A stretch of DNA of 64,000 bases from contig JAQTPK010000004.1 in assembly GCA_028712885.1 (NCBI GenBank), positions 38,824 through 102,823 of the forward strand, written 5' to 3'. Source of the stretch: Syntrophales bacterium (lineage in GTDB: Bacteria > Desulfobacterota > Syntrophia > Syntrophales > UBA4778). The notes beneath the pieces were generated by a model, which saw nothing but the letters and a program-made list of their open reading frames with translations, did not search any database and had not been told where the DNA came from. The position numbers and the translations under genes were made by a program. This document shows, piece by piece, positions 1 through 8,740 of this stretch. Every line of letters begins with the position of its first letter. Position 1 is the first letter of the stretch.

Positions 1-326
1 GCCGCAGCCTCAACGAAAAAAATTACGAATGCGACGTCACCCTCCGCTTTGCGGCCTACCGGGCCGCAGGCAGCGCCCTGCGGGACGGCGGCGCGGCCGA
101 ACTGGAAGACAGCATGGGCGCCGACCCGGCATTCCGCGGCGAGATCGAGGGGACCGGCTTCGCTTACATGGAGATCTTTCAGAATCTCGCGGCGCGGGTG
201 GAGAACATGAAGGTGTTCGACGCCCGCCTGCGGGAACTGGGCATCACCGCGCCCGAGGCTTTCAAGAAAAGGGTGAGGGAGTGTCTGCATGGCGGTCACA
301 AAAGCGAAAATCAGGAAACTGATTAA
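1..326 (+). CDS. C-terminal end of an unknown protein (partial, 5' end outside window)
   Basis: An open frame enters the window (first full codon at base 3) and runs without a stop to a TGA at 324-326, giving about 107 residues of a C-terminus. It is rich in Ala, Arg and Glu and looks helical, with no motif I recognise. Its end overlaps the start of the following GGDEF gene by 38 nt, which suggests co-transcription and possibly a regulatory or signalling role. An overlapping ORF in another frame starting at base 29 is Arg-rich and looks like a shadow. No function is proposed. Confidence 0.6.
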   Translation, partial: RSLNEKNYECDVTLRFAAYRAAGSALRDGGAAELEDSMGADPAFRGEIEGTGFAYMEIFQNLAARVENMKVFDARLRELGITAPEAFKKRVRECLHGGHKSENQETD

Positions 327-1293
327 GATGGGGGATCTCCTGTGTTCGTCTTTCACGCTGGAGGAGGCATACGGCGTGATCGGCAGGGAGATGATAAATT
401 TTTTCCCCTCCGGGGCCTTTTACCGTTTCAACGCCCCCAAGAATCTTCTCGAAGCGGCTGCCGGCTGGGGCGACGCTCCGAAAGAAACGGTATTCCCTCC
501 CGACGATTGCCTCGCGGTCCGAAGAAACCGCCCTCACCTCGTCGCCGGAACGGCAAAGGGACTCCCCTGTCCCCATATCGATAAAGGACGGGACGACAGA
601 GGATCCATGTGCATACCGATGAGGGTATACGGCGAGTTCATCGGCCTCCTCCACGTCCTTTTCCCTCTGCCGGCCGGCGCAGACTCCCGGGCGTCATCGC
701 GGCAACTGGGGGCGAGCGGACAGCTGGCCCAGCTGGCCGCCCGGCAGATCAGCCTCACCCTGAAAAATCTCCAGTTCCGGGAAGAGCTGAGCAGCATGTA
801 TAAAAAGGACCCCCTGACGGGGCTGATCAACCGCCGCTTCCTGGAGGACGCCCTTACCCGGGAACTCAAGAAGGCCCAGCGGGAGGAAAAGCCTGTGGCG
901 GTCGTTTTCATGGATATAGACCACCTCGGGCACATCAATCAGTCTTTCGGCCTTGAAGCGGGCGAGCGCATCATCAAGGATCTCGGGGTATTTCTGGGGG
1001 AGACATTCCAGGGGAAAGACATGGCGGCCCGCTGGGGGGCGGATGAATTCGTTTTGGTCCTCCCCGGCTTGTCCGTCGAAGCCGCCCGGAGACGGGCGGA
1101 GAACCTGAGGGAAACATTGAGCGATCATGCCGCTCGCGACGGGCACAGGCATATGCGCCGCGTCACGCTTTCCATCGGAGTGGCGGCTTCACCGGTCCAC
1201 GGGGAAGACGCGAGCGACCTCCTCCAGTCCGCCAGGGCGGCCGTCAGGAAAGCGAAGACGGAAGGCCGCGACCGCGTCTGCGTCGCGGAATGA
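289..1293 (+). CDS. GAF-GGDEF protein, probable diguanylate cyclase with GADEF variant site
   Basis: This 334-residue soluble protein has a GAF-like sensory region (about residues 15-165) followed by a GGDEF domain (about 175-330). The GGDEF domain begins with the typical KDPLTGLINRRFLEDAL and has the metal-binding segment VVFMDIDHLG. The signature loop reads RWGADEFVLVL, so the second glycine of GGDEF is alanine. The family makes cyclic di-GMP from two GTP, but whether this variant is active cannot be told from sequence. I see no RxxD inhibitory site just upstream of the signature. The start at 289 is preceded by a GAGGGAG-like ribosome site inside the upstream gene. An alternative ATG lies at 328. 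Confidence 0.9.
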   Translation: MAVTKAKIRKLIKMGDLLCSSFTLEEAYGVIGREMINFFPSGAFYRFNAPKNLLEAAAGWGDAPKETVFPPDDCLAVRRNRPHLVAGTAKGLPCPHIDKGRDDRGSMCIPMRVYGEFIGLLHVLFPLPAGADSRASSRQLGASGQLAQLAARQISLTLKNLQFREELSSMYKKDPLTGLINRRFLEDALTRELKKAQREEKPVAVVFMDIDHLGHINQSFGLEAGERIIKDLGVFLGETFQGKDMAARWGADEFVLVLPGLSVEAARRRAENLRETLSDHAARDGHRHMRRVTLSIGVAASPVHGEDASDLLQSARAAVRKAKTEGRDRVCVAE

Positions 1294-1298
1294 ATAGA

Positions 1299-1321
1299 AC
1301 GTAAGGCGTAAGGGTCAAGGG
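1299..1321. repeat. Short tandem GTAAGGC-type words after the GGDEF gene
   Basis: The spacer just after the stop codon carries CGTAAGGCGTAAGGG, two copies of a 7-nt word. The same word recurs in the 44.3-44.4 kb spacer, where it also occurs in inverted form. It belongs to the dispersed intergenic tandem-word family described in the findings. Confidence 0.5.
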
Positions 1322-1422
1322 ATTGAGACGAGATCTGAAGACAATCAGGAGTTTACCTTGATAAATAAATAAACGTATGCTTTAGTTCATATCGTAAAAA
1401 TCTATTTACTTATGTTTATAGA

Positions 1423-2450
1423 ATGGAAACTCCCATTAAGCCTAAATCCAAAATTTATTTTCCAAGCGACTCAATAGAAAAGAAAAGCAAACCATTTTCG
1501 CAGTTCAATAATCGCCGATTAATTGGTCGCGCCAGCGATCGGCGCAGCAAAATGATTGCTTTCGGTTATTATGGCGGCAAGTTTTCTCATTTGGATTTTC
1601 TTTTGCCGCTGTTACCGACCACATTCACTCATTTTTGCGAACCTTTTGGCGGATCGGCGGCTATTCTTATAAATAGACCTCCGGCACTCATTGAAACTTA
1701 CAATGATCTGGACTCCGAAGTAACTAATTTTTTCCTCTGCCTGCGAAATAATGGGGATGAATTAATAAAGGCGATCAGTCTGACTCCTTTTTCACGTCAG
1801 GAATTGGTCAAGGCTTGTCGTCCTGAACAGATTTATCAGGTATCGAGAGAGCACGAAGATTTTTCGTCCGGGCGCGACAGACAAGAACAGGTTTGGCGCA
1901 GACAAGTTCCGAAGGACGATGGGCTCATTGCGTATTGACATCGCGCGCCGGTATGGCTGGAGCCGTTTCACGCTGGCTCGGAAGCGTAGAGGGTTTACCT
2001 CAAATTGTCCAGAGGCTCCAGAGAGTTCAAATTGAGAACGCACCAGCCACAGAGGTTATTCGCCGTTTTGATTCGCCAGAAACACTTTTTTATTGTGACC
2101 CTCCCTACCCTCATGAAGCCAGAGGTGACAGTAAGGCTTATGGATACGAAATGACAAATGATGAGCATGAAAAACTTGCAGAAGTCCTTCATTCCGTGCA
2201 GGGCGCTGTGGCAATATCCGGATACAGATGCGATCTAATGGATCGTCTTTACAGTGGATGGATACGGGTAGACGCCAATTCACGCTTATGCAATTCCTCC
2301 AAGGGTAAACGCACGGAATCAGTCTGGACGAATTATGATCCGGAATCCTATTCACGTGCAGCCGGTTACAATCTATCTGATAATACATTCTATCTCTTTG
2401 AACATCCCGCTTCTTTCACCGGAAAAAAACATGGCAAGAAAAAAAAGTGA
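1423..2450 (+). pseudogene. D12-class DNA adenine methylase, frameshifted
   Basis: This is an adenine-N6 DNA methyltransferase of the D12 (Dam-like) class split over two frames. The first part (from ATG 1423; conserved core from MIAFGYYGGKFSHLDFLLPL at 1552) has the FxxYxGGK AdoMet site and the FCEPFGGSAAIL motif. The second part (in frame 3, to 2450) has RARRFFVRARQ, LAQTSSEGRW and the catalytic DPPYPH. The reading frame must change by -1 (one base lost) between about 1815 and 1845. No slippery heptamer is visible there, so a programmed shift is unlikely. The gene overlaps the following endonuclease gene by 20 nt. The segment is AT-richer than its surroundings, which suggests transfer. Confidence 0.85.
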
Positions 2451-3347
2451 GATAAATTCTCTTGATTTGAATCGTGCCGCTGAATTGCTCGAGAAAAATT
2501 GGCAACTGGTAACAGGCGAAGCCAGCGCCAAACCCGAAATTCAATTCATTTCAGATGAAGATTTACGCCATGCTATTGAATCATCAATCGGTCACAAGCA
2601 GGTAGCCTTCCGTTTTTGTCTCCCGGTCCAGATATTGGGTAAATTGACTAATCCAAAACTGGATAGTTTGCGCCTTCAGAAAAGGAAGGGGGATTTGAGC
2701 GATATTACCGGCTGGGATGCACGGAGCCTGGCGAGTAAGGTAGTAGCGCCTTTCAACCGGCGCCAAGAGAATATCATAGGAACTTGCCTCCGCGCATCAG
2801 TGTGGAAGAAGCACTTTCGCTTGCCGACAAATTCCTGTCAGAAAAGTCGGGAGGTGACAGAAGCTTGGCGCTTTGCGGTGCTCTCTTTGATGCCATAGGA
2901 ATTCACTTTGGTCTTTATAAAAGAGTCGAACGGGCGAGAATAAATGCCAGCGATCAATCAACGGGACAGGCAGCTGATCTGGAATGCATCGACATGGAAG
3001 ACAAAATCATTCTGGCTATTGAAGTAAAGGATCGAATTCTGACACTGGGTGATGTTGAAGATACGCTCCGGAAAAGCCGACGAAGAAAAATCAAGGATAT
3101 ATTCTTTTCAACTCCGGGTGTAAAAAGCAAAGATGAATCTGCTCTCCGCGAGATCATATTACGTGCATTTTCGAGCGGACAGAACATTTATGTTTTTGAC
3201 TTTTTCACTTTTGCTAGAAGTATATTGGCACTTGGTGGAGAGCCTATTCGCATCTCTTTTTTACAAAAAATAGGTGAACATCTCGACACCTGGAATACTC
3301 AACCGGTTCATCGGCAAGCCTGGAAAAAAATTCTGGAATCCATTTGA
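2431..3347 (+). pseudogene. SacI-family type II restriction endonuclease, frameshifted
   Basis: Starting at ATG 2431 inside the methylase 3' end, this gene encodes about 305 residues in two frames. The N-terminal part contains GWDARSLASKVVAPFNR, like the N-terminal half of SacI-family restriction enzymes. The C-terminal part contains GGDRSLALCGALFDAIG, a DLE...ILAIEVKDR segment fitting a PD-(D/E)xK nuclease site, and FSSGQNIYVFDF. The frame changes by -1 near 2780-2785, just before SVEEALSLADKF. Family assignment is from memory of conserved segments. With its partner methylase also broken, the whole system is probably dead, unless both shifts are assembly errors. Confidence 0.75.
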
Positions 3348-3379
3348 TTCTAGTCTGCACTTCCGTAACCGATCATTAA

Positions 3380-4408
3380 TCATTTGCAGGCAGCGCCGCC
3401 GGCGCGTTTCCAGTCCTCCCTGATCACCTCCAGCAGTTCCCTCGACCAATCCGAAACAAGCACGATGGATTCGAACGAGGGGGGGCAGAAGAGCTTCTGC
3501 ATGAGCATGCCGTCCCCGTCGAACCAGCGCGGCAGGACGCCGCCGAAGAAAAATCCCCGCCTCCGCAGCTCTTCGACGGCCTCGCCGGCCCAGGGAGCAG
3601 TGATATCAATCCAGACCTGGATGACCTCGACATTTTTCAGCAGCGCATCCTTCTCCAGACAGGAGATCCGCTTGCTGAAATCCGCGCCGATCTCGTGGAC
3701 CGCTATCCGCGCCACCCCGGCGAACTCGAAAACCGTCATCTCCGCGCGCGTTTTTTTGTCCGCCGGAATCTTCTCCCCGGAAACCAGGATCTCCCGCTCG
3801 TATCCCAGGCGCGAATAGATGGCGCGGCAATTCCGCTCATAAGCCCCCGGAAGGTAGACGCGATGCATTCTCGGCCGGTAACAGCGAAAGACGATTGTGG
3901 TCGCAACCCTTCCGGATGCGGATTTTTCCTTGTCGTAGGCGGCTGCGGGCATGAGGCATATTTCTATTCCCGTTTCCACGACACTCATAGACGCCACGAG
4001 CTGCTGCATATAGGGATGATTGCAGACCGGCTCTCCAAAAACCTCCTCGATGCCGGGCATCTGCGGCACGAATTCTTCAAACTGGTAGCTCATGATTTCT
4101 TTTATTATCCCCGCGTTCCTGTGCTCCTTCAGGACAAGACCGGCGCATGATTCATACAGGGACTTCCACGGGGCCGAGCAGCACAGATGGCACACGCCCA
4201 CGATCTTCCCTCCGGCCCGGGCCACGCCGGTATAATATGCCCCCTCCCGGTTGGCCTTTACGATGTCGTCCGGATTGTAAAAAAGACGGATCGGATAACC
4301 CTCGCCGTAGACTTCCCGGAAAAGGCTGACGACCCCTTCCGCGTCTTCCGGCCGGAAATTGCCGATTTCATAATTCGCGCCCGCACATTTTTCCGTTTTA
4401 TTTTTCAT
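3380..4408 (-). CDS. GNAT-fold acetyltransferase, last gene of an unknown operon
   Basis: This 342-residue protein begins with a GNAT-like region (about residues 12-130). The segment IGNFRPEDAEGVVSLFREVY is a usual GNAT opening, and GLVLKEHRNAGIIKEIM resembles the acetyl-CoA-binding motif A. The C-terminal half ends with a second GNAT-like stretch (RRRGFFFGGVLPRWF) that is echoed at the end of the ATPase-fusion protein at 6757-8073, so the two may share an acyltransferase module. The gene lies 26 nt after the MFS gene and is the last of four co-directional genes. AGGAGCC precedes the ATG. The substrate is unknown; acetylation of an amino-acid-derived metabolite made by the neighbouring aminotransferase is an inference. 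Confidence 0.8.
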   Translation of the reverse strand: MKNKTEKCAGANYEIGNFRPEDAEGVVSLFREVYGEGYPIRLFYNPDDIVKANREGAYYTGVARAGGKIVGVCHLCCSAPWKSLYESCAGLVLKEHRNAGIIKEIMSYQFEEFVPQMPGIEEVFGEPVCNHPYMQQLVASMSVVETGIEICLMPAAAYDKEKSASGRVATTIVFRCYRPRMHRVYLPGAYERNCRAIYSRLGYEREILVSGEKIPADKKTRAEMTVFEFAGVARIAVHEIGADFSKRISCLEKDALLKNVEVIQVWIDITAPWAGEAVEELRRRGFFFGGVLPRWFDGDGMLMQKLFCPPSFESIVLVSDWSRELLEVIREDWKRAGGAACK

Positions 4409-4434
4409 CTCGGCTCCTGTTTTTTGGCATGTTG

Positions 4435-5655
4435 TCAGGTTTCGTTTTCAAGTCTATTCACACGGCTGCCTTCATATTTCCGCTGCCGGAAAATCAGCAA
4501 TACCGCCAGAGCGACGAAAGCGGCGCCGGCCTGGAAAAGGCTGCCGAATCCGGCGCCGGCCGCGATGAGAAATCCTCCGGCGTACGGGACCAGGAAATAG
4601 GCCGCGTCCATGGCAAAGAGCGACATGTTCGTATTGAATCCGCGCATGGCCGGCGCCGATGCCGAAAACAGCAGCGCATTCAAAAGGGGAAAGACGGCCC
4701 CCATGCCCAATCCGTAAAGGGATGCGACCGTATAAAAAAATACTCCGGAACGGGACAGGGGGAGAAGAACGAGGCACAGCATCAGGAGCGACAGGGAAAC
4801 CTGCAGGATGAGCCCCTTGTCGAACCGGTCGAAAAGCGCGCCGCCCGCCGCGCGTACCGCGATCATCATGAGCATGCTTACGGTGAAAAACGAGCCCACT
4901 TCCCCGCCCGCGGATTCGAGCGAGAGGTCCTTGATGAAATAGAAAACGGTTGCGTGCGCGAAATAGACCAGGAGCGCCGTCAAGAGGAGAACAGCCACCG
5001 GCAGACGGCGGAAATTCTCGCGCATTTCTGACAGCCGGGGGCGGCGCATAAGGACCTGGTCCCGGCCCTTCAGGGCGGCGGTTGTCCGCCGGTAAACCAG
5101 CGCGCTCAGCAGGAGACTGGCGGCGCCGAATACTGCTACGCCGGCGTAGATTTCGGATTCATTGCGCACGAAGGGAAGGGCCGACTCCACGAGCATCGGC
5201 ATCACGGCATAAGGGATCATGGTCGCAATGCTGATCGTGCTGAATCCCTGGCCGCTTCTCTTCACCGGGATGAAAACCACCATGAGCGCGATCACCGTCG
5301 AGGTCAGGAGAACAAAAACGGCGCCGTGAAAAACGCGCAGGACCGCCAGGGAGGCGATGTCCCCCGCCCACAGGTAGGAGCAGGAAACCGCGATCAGAAG
5401 AAAGAGTGAAACGATCATGACTGCGAAAGCATTCCGCGCATGCAGCCAGGGGATCACGGCCAGGCGGAACGCGAACGCCGCCATCGGCTCGAGGCCGACG
5501 AGAAAGCCCGCCCACGCCGGCGGAATTCCGATGGCGCCGAGATAATGGAAGAAGCTGTAAAATACGGAGACATTGCAGAACGCCGCCATGAAGATCAGGC
5601 AGAGCGACAGGAATTCGACGGAAAACAGGCCCGCGGGTTCAGACTTGCCGGACAA
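4435..5655 (-). CDS. MFS transporter of the unknown four-gene operon
   Basis: A 406-residue membrane protein with about twelve hydrophobic segments, typical of the major facilitator superfamily (12-TM efflux type). The start is a TTG at 5655, preceded by AAGGA. That ribosome site sits right at the stop of the aminotransferase gene 11 nt upstream, so the two are translationally close. No family-specific substrate signature is recognised. Its position between an aminotransferase and an acetyltransferase suggests it exports, or takes up, the small molecule that these enzymes handle. Confidence 0.85.
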   Translation of the reverse strand: MSGKSEPAGLFSVEFLSLCLIFMAAFCNVSVFYSFFHYLGAIGIPPAWAGFLVGLEPMAAFAFRLAVIPWLHARNAFAVMIVSLFLLIAVSCSYLWAGDIASLAVLRVFHGAVFVLLTSTVIALMVVFIPVKRSGQGFSTISIATMIPYAVMPMLVESALPFVRNESEIYAGVAVFGAASLLLSALVYRRTTAALKGRDQVLMRRPRLSEMRENFRRLPVAVLLLTALLVYFAHATVFYFIKDLSLESAGGEVGSFFTVSMLMMIAVRAAGGALFDRFDKGLILQVSLSLLMLCLVLLPLSRSGVFFYTVASLYGLGMGAVFPLLNALLFSASAPAMRGFNTNMSLFAMDAAYFLVPYAGGFLIAAGAGFGSLFQAGAAFVALAVLLIFRQRKYEGSRVNRLENET

Positions 5656-5666
5656 AACAGGTTCCT

Positions 5667-6776
5667 TCAGTTAAGGATTTTTTTCAGGGCGCCGACGAAG
5701 CTTTCCATTGCTTCCATTCCGGCCAGCGTAACCCGGATGTGGTTGGGGTAGCGGAAGCCCGTCATCGGCCTGATCATGACGCCTTCCCGCATAAGTTTCC
5801 TGTATGCGAGGGTGTCGCTCCCCGGCAGCTTCACTATCAGGTAGTTGCCTTCATTGGCGATGACCGGGAGCTTCAGTTTCGCCAGGGCCTCGCACAGGAA
5901 CGCCCTGCTTTCACGGACAAGCCGGCGCGTTTCCATGATATGTTCCGCTCCGTGCGCCAGGGCGGCCAGGGCCGCCTCCTGGGCGATGCTGTTAACCGAG
6001 TACACGACACAGGTGCGGCGGATCATGTCCACGACGCCCTGGTCTCCGACAAGATACCCGATGCGCAGGGCGGCCAGCCCGTACATCTTGGAAAAGGTCC
6101 GGAAAACAACGAGATTGGGATAATCCCCTATCATCGACATCCCGTCGGGATAGTCTTCCTTTTCCACAAATTCGAAATAGGCTTCGTCCACGACGACAAT
6201 CCGGTCGCTTCCCGCTCCATCCAGAAAATTGATCAGGCGCTCCCTGGACCAGTAGGTCCCCGTCGGGTTGTTCGGGTTGCAGATGAAGGCTATTTTCGTG
6301 TTCGCATCCATGGCCTCCAGCATCTTCCGGTCGTCGAACTCATAATTTTTCAGTGGAATGACCCTCGCCTCTATTCCCGAAAAAGTCGCTACCCATTCGT
6401 ACACGGCAAACGTCTTGTCCGCCGTGATGATATTGTTTCCCGGCTCGCAGAAGGCCTTGATCACGAACGTGATCACCTCGTTTGCGCCGTTGCCCACCAG
6501 AATCTGTTCGGGGTCTATCCCGTAACGGGCGGCGATCTCCCGGCGCAGGTAATAGGAATCCCCGCTCGGGTACACCGCTCCTTGAGGCGGCGGGAAACGG
6601 CGGATCACTTCCTGGGCGGCGGGCGGGGGGCCCAGGGGATTTTCATTATTGTTCAGGCGGAACAGACGAGGGCAGCCGTAAAGATTTTTAAGCTCCGGGT
6701 CCGGCTTGCTCGGGATATAAGGCTCGAATTCCCTTACGTAAGCAGGGACGAGGATGTCAAGATTCGGTCGCGTCAT
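5667..6776 (-). CDS. HisC-like PLP-dependent aminotransferase
   Basis: A 369-residue fold-type I aminotransferase of the histidinol-phosphate aminotransferase type. It shows RLNNNENPLGPP, GNGANEVI, CNPNNPTGTY, VVDEAYFEF and the PLP-lysine segment RTFSKMYGLAALRIGY. The longest ORF starts at 6812; I prefer ATG 6776, which gives the usual N-terminus and a 20-nt overlap with the upstream gene. No other his genes are near, so histidine synthesis is not supported by context. HisC-like enzymes also act on aromatic amino acids and in special-metabolite clusters. Here it is the second gene of a tight operon with an ATPase/GNAT fusion, an MFS transporter and a GNAT protein. Confidence 0.88.
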   Translation of the reverse strand: MTRPNLDILVPAYVREFEPYIPSKPDPELKNLYGCPRLFRLNNNENPLGPPPAAQEVIRRFPPPQGAVYPSGDSYYLRREIAARYGIDPEQILVGNGANEVITFVIKAFCEPGNNIITADKTFAVYEWVATFSGIEARVIPLKNYEFDDRKMLEAMDANTKIAFICNPNNPTGTYWSRERLINFLDGAGSDRIVVVDEAYFEFVEKEDYPDGMSMIGDYPNLVVFRTFSKMYGLAALRIGYLVGDQGVVDMIRRTCVVYSVNSIAQEAALAALAHGAEHIMETRRLVRESRAFLCEALAKLKLPVIANEGNYLIVKLPGSDTLAYRKLMREGVMIRPMTGFRYPNHIRVTLAGMEAMESFVGALKKILN

Positions 6777-8073
6777 GGTATTGGAAAATGACGATATCGG
6801 AAACGCCTGCAAAGGGCAGAACGATTCCCGGCTTGAAACCGCCGCGCGAAAGCGCGGGTATCAGTCCGGCGTGCCAGGGAATGCCGAGATCCAGTTCAAA
6901 AAAGATGTTCAAAAGACCGTCTCCGCCGAGCAGCCGGACGTGTTTTTCGATGTTCTCGATATAGTCGCCGCCGGGCCATAAGGGCCGCAGGACCGCCTGC
7001 GCCCGCTCCCGGTGAATCTCAGCGGCAAACAGCGACGCGCCTTCATCGCGGGCTTCCCCCCGGTCCCGGACCGTCCTGATGCTGCGCGCCAGGAAAAGCC
7101 TGCCGTATTCCTCCCGCAGATAGCCGGCCATGCTCTCGTGCGTCCACACTTCGCATCCGGGGTCCTCATGGAGGTGCCGATAGAACGATTTCTTCGGAAC
7201 AGGCGGTTTTCCTTCGGAAAAATAAACGAGAGAACCAAGCGGCTCGAATCCGCCGGCGAGGAATTCCGGAAGTTCCGAGAAGCTGAGCAGTCCCAAAGCC
7301 TTCGATCTGGCGACCCTCCCGATGCAGGCCTCGATCAGTGCTTCTCCTGTTTCCCGGGCCTTACCATCATGGAAAATGAACGGGCCGAGCAACTGCACCG
7401 TTTTCTCGGACCTGTAGCCGTATAAAACCCCTCCCACGATCTCCCTTCTCCCGTTCACGGCGATAATGGGGAAGCACTCCCCGGAAGCCGCCATGTCCAC
7501 AACTTTGCCGGGGTATTTGAACAGGTTCGGCGCGGCCGGGTCCGAACCGGCGGCAAGAAGGGAAAACACTTTAAGCTTTTCCGCGTCGGGCGTTTCCGTT
7601 TCCAGTCCCTCCGCGTCTTCCGGAACAGAGACGCGTTCGACGGATTCGGGATAAGCCTTTTCCTTTTTCAGGATCAGGGAGATCCTCTGGTTTCCCTCGC
7701 TCCGGATCTGAAGATGATCGACGGATTGGGAGGCGAGCATCAGCCCCATTTCCTCCAGATCCGATTCGCTGTCGTAGGAGAAAGAAGATGTTATATTGAA
7801 CCCGCCCAGATTCAGTTTCGATACGGGAAGCCGGAAGCAGACCTGCGTATAGTAAACGCCGTTTGCGCATTCAATCTGGATGCCCTCCCCCGCGCACATC
7901 GAGCGGCTGATATAAGAGAAGATCTCCTCGACCGCGAGCCGCAGGTGCAGGGCTTCGGTATTTCCCAGTCCGAATGCCCGGGCGGAATTCTCGGCGAAAT
8001 TCACGGCCACAGGGAGATAGCGGTCCTCGGAGGTCAGCGCCAGGGTCAATGTCTTGCCGCGGGGTGAGTTCAT
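6757..8073 (-). CDS. RsbW-like ATPase domain fused to a GNAT-like domain
   Basis: A 438-residue soluble protein. Residues about 1-135 look like an anti-sigma-factor type GHKL ATPase (SpoIIAB/RsbW group): ALHLRLAVEEIFSYISRSM aligns with the N-box and MGLMLASQSVDHLQI with the later glycine box. The N-box asparagine is replaced by tyrosine, and no clear DxGxG is seen, so ATP binding may be lost or altered. Residues about 165-438 resemble a GNAT acetyltransferase region and end in a segment like that of the 3380-4408 protein. It is the first gene of the four-gene operon. No sigma factor, STAS protein or PP2C phosphatase is next to it. The domain reading is inference from motifs. Confidence 0.7.
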   Translation of the reverse strand: MNSPRGKTLTLALTSEDRYLPVAVNFAENSARAFGLGNTEALHLRLAVEEIFSYISRSMCAGEGIQIECANGVYYTQVCFRLPVSKLNLGGFNITSSFSYDSESDLEEMGLMLASQSVDHLQIRSEGNQRISLILKKEKAYPESVERVSVPEDAEGLETETPDAEKLKVFSLLAAGSDPAAPNLFKYPGKVVDMAASGECFPIIAVNGRREIVGGVLYGYRSEKTVQLLGPFIFHDGKARETGEALIEACIGRVARSKALGLLSFSELPEFLAGGFEPLGSLVYFSEGKPPVPKKSFYRHLHEDPGCEVWTHESMAGYLREEYGRLFLARSIRTVRDRGEARDEGASLFAAEIHRERAQAVLRPLWPGGDYIENIEKHVRLLGGDGLLNIFFELDLGIPWHAGLIPALSRGGFKPGIVLPFAGVSDIVIFQYHDATES

Positions 8074-8107
8074 TGGTGCCTCTTATATTCCCAAAGGGCG
8101 AAAAAAG

Positions 8108-8740
8108 TCAAATACGGGATGCAGCGGCCAGCTGCTCCCTCGCCTTCTCCAGATCGTCCTGTGTGTCGATATCGAACAGAATCCACGGATCGCCGCATTC
8201 AACAAAAACCGAATTCCCCTCATGCCGGGCCAGGATGGAGCGCATGCCGTCCGGCGCTTCGCCCCCGAGAATTTCCGGGATGAGGGCGGAAGAAATAAGG
8301 GGAGGGTGGCCGCGTCTGCCTTCGCTTACGGGCCGGCAGACGACTGCGCCGCTTCCCGCCGCCGCGAACGCCTTGATCAATCCGGTCAGGGTATCCGGAC
8401 GGACCAGGGGAATATCCACGGGAAGGAGGAAGAACGCGCGGCAGATCCCATCCAGCCGCACGGCGCCCTCCTGCACGGAAGTAAACATGCCTTCTCCATA
8501 CCGGTTGTTAACCGTCCACCTTGCGCCGATGCGGTCCGCAACGGCGGCAACCCGGGCCGCGTCATGCCCCAGAACGGCAAGGATATCTTCTACGCCTGCG
8601 GCGCGGCAGATTCCGACGGCCCGCTCGATCAGGGTCTCGGAACCGAGCTTCAGGAGAGGTTTGGTCCCGCCCATCCGGCGTGAGCGTCCGGCGCACAGCA
8701 CAAGCGCAGAAATTCCGGGATGATAAGGAGATCCTTGCAT
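8108..8740 (-). CDS. mocA: MobA/MocA-like molybdopterin nucleotidyltransferase
   Basis: A 210-residue NTP-transferase with the N-terminal nucleotide-binding motif LVLCAGRSRRMGGTKPLL, PVDIPLVRP and RRGHPPLIS. These are typical of MocA, which transfers CMP to molybdopterin for xanthine-oxidase-family enzymes. The ATG at 8740 shares one base with the stop of the xdhC-like gene (TGATG), so the two are translationally coupled. The location beside a molybdenum hydroxylase supports MocA over MobA. A molybdenum-cofactor role is therefore likely, although the enzyme itself could transfer GMP. Confidence 0.85.
   Translation of the reverse strand: MQGSPYHPGISALVLCAGRSRRMGGTKPLLKLGSETLIERAVGICRAAGVEDILAVLGHDAARVAAVADRIGARWTVNNRYGEGMFTSVQEGAVRLDGICRAFFLLPVDIPLVRPDTLTGLIKAFAAAGSGAVVCRPVSEGRRGHPPLISSALIPEILGGEAPDGMRSILARHEGNSVFVECGDPWILFDIDTQDDLEKAREQLAAASRI

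Noticed and set aside
1815..2785. Programmed -1 frameshifting in the restriction-modification genes
   Set aside because: No X-XXY-YYZ slippery heptamer or obvious stimulatory hairpin near either shift; loss of function or sequence error is simpler.
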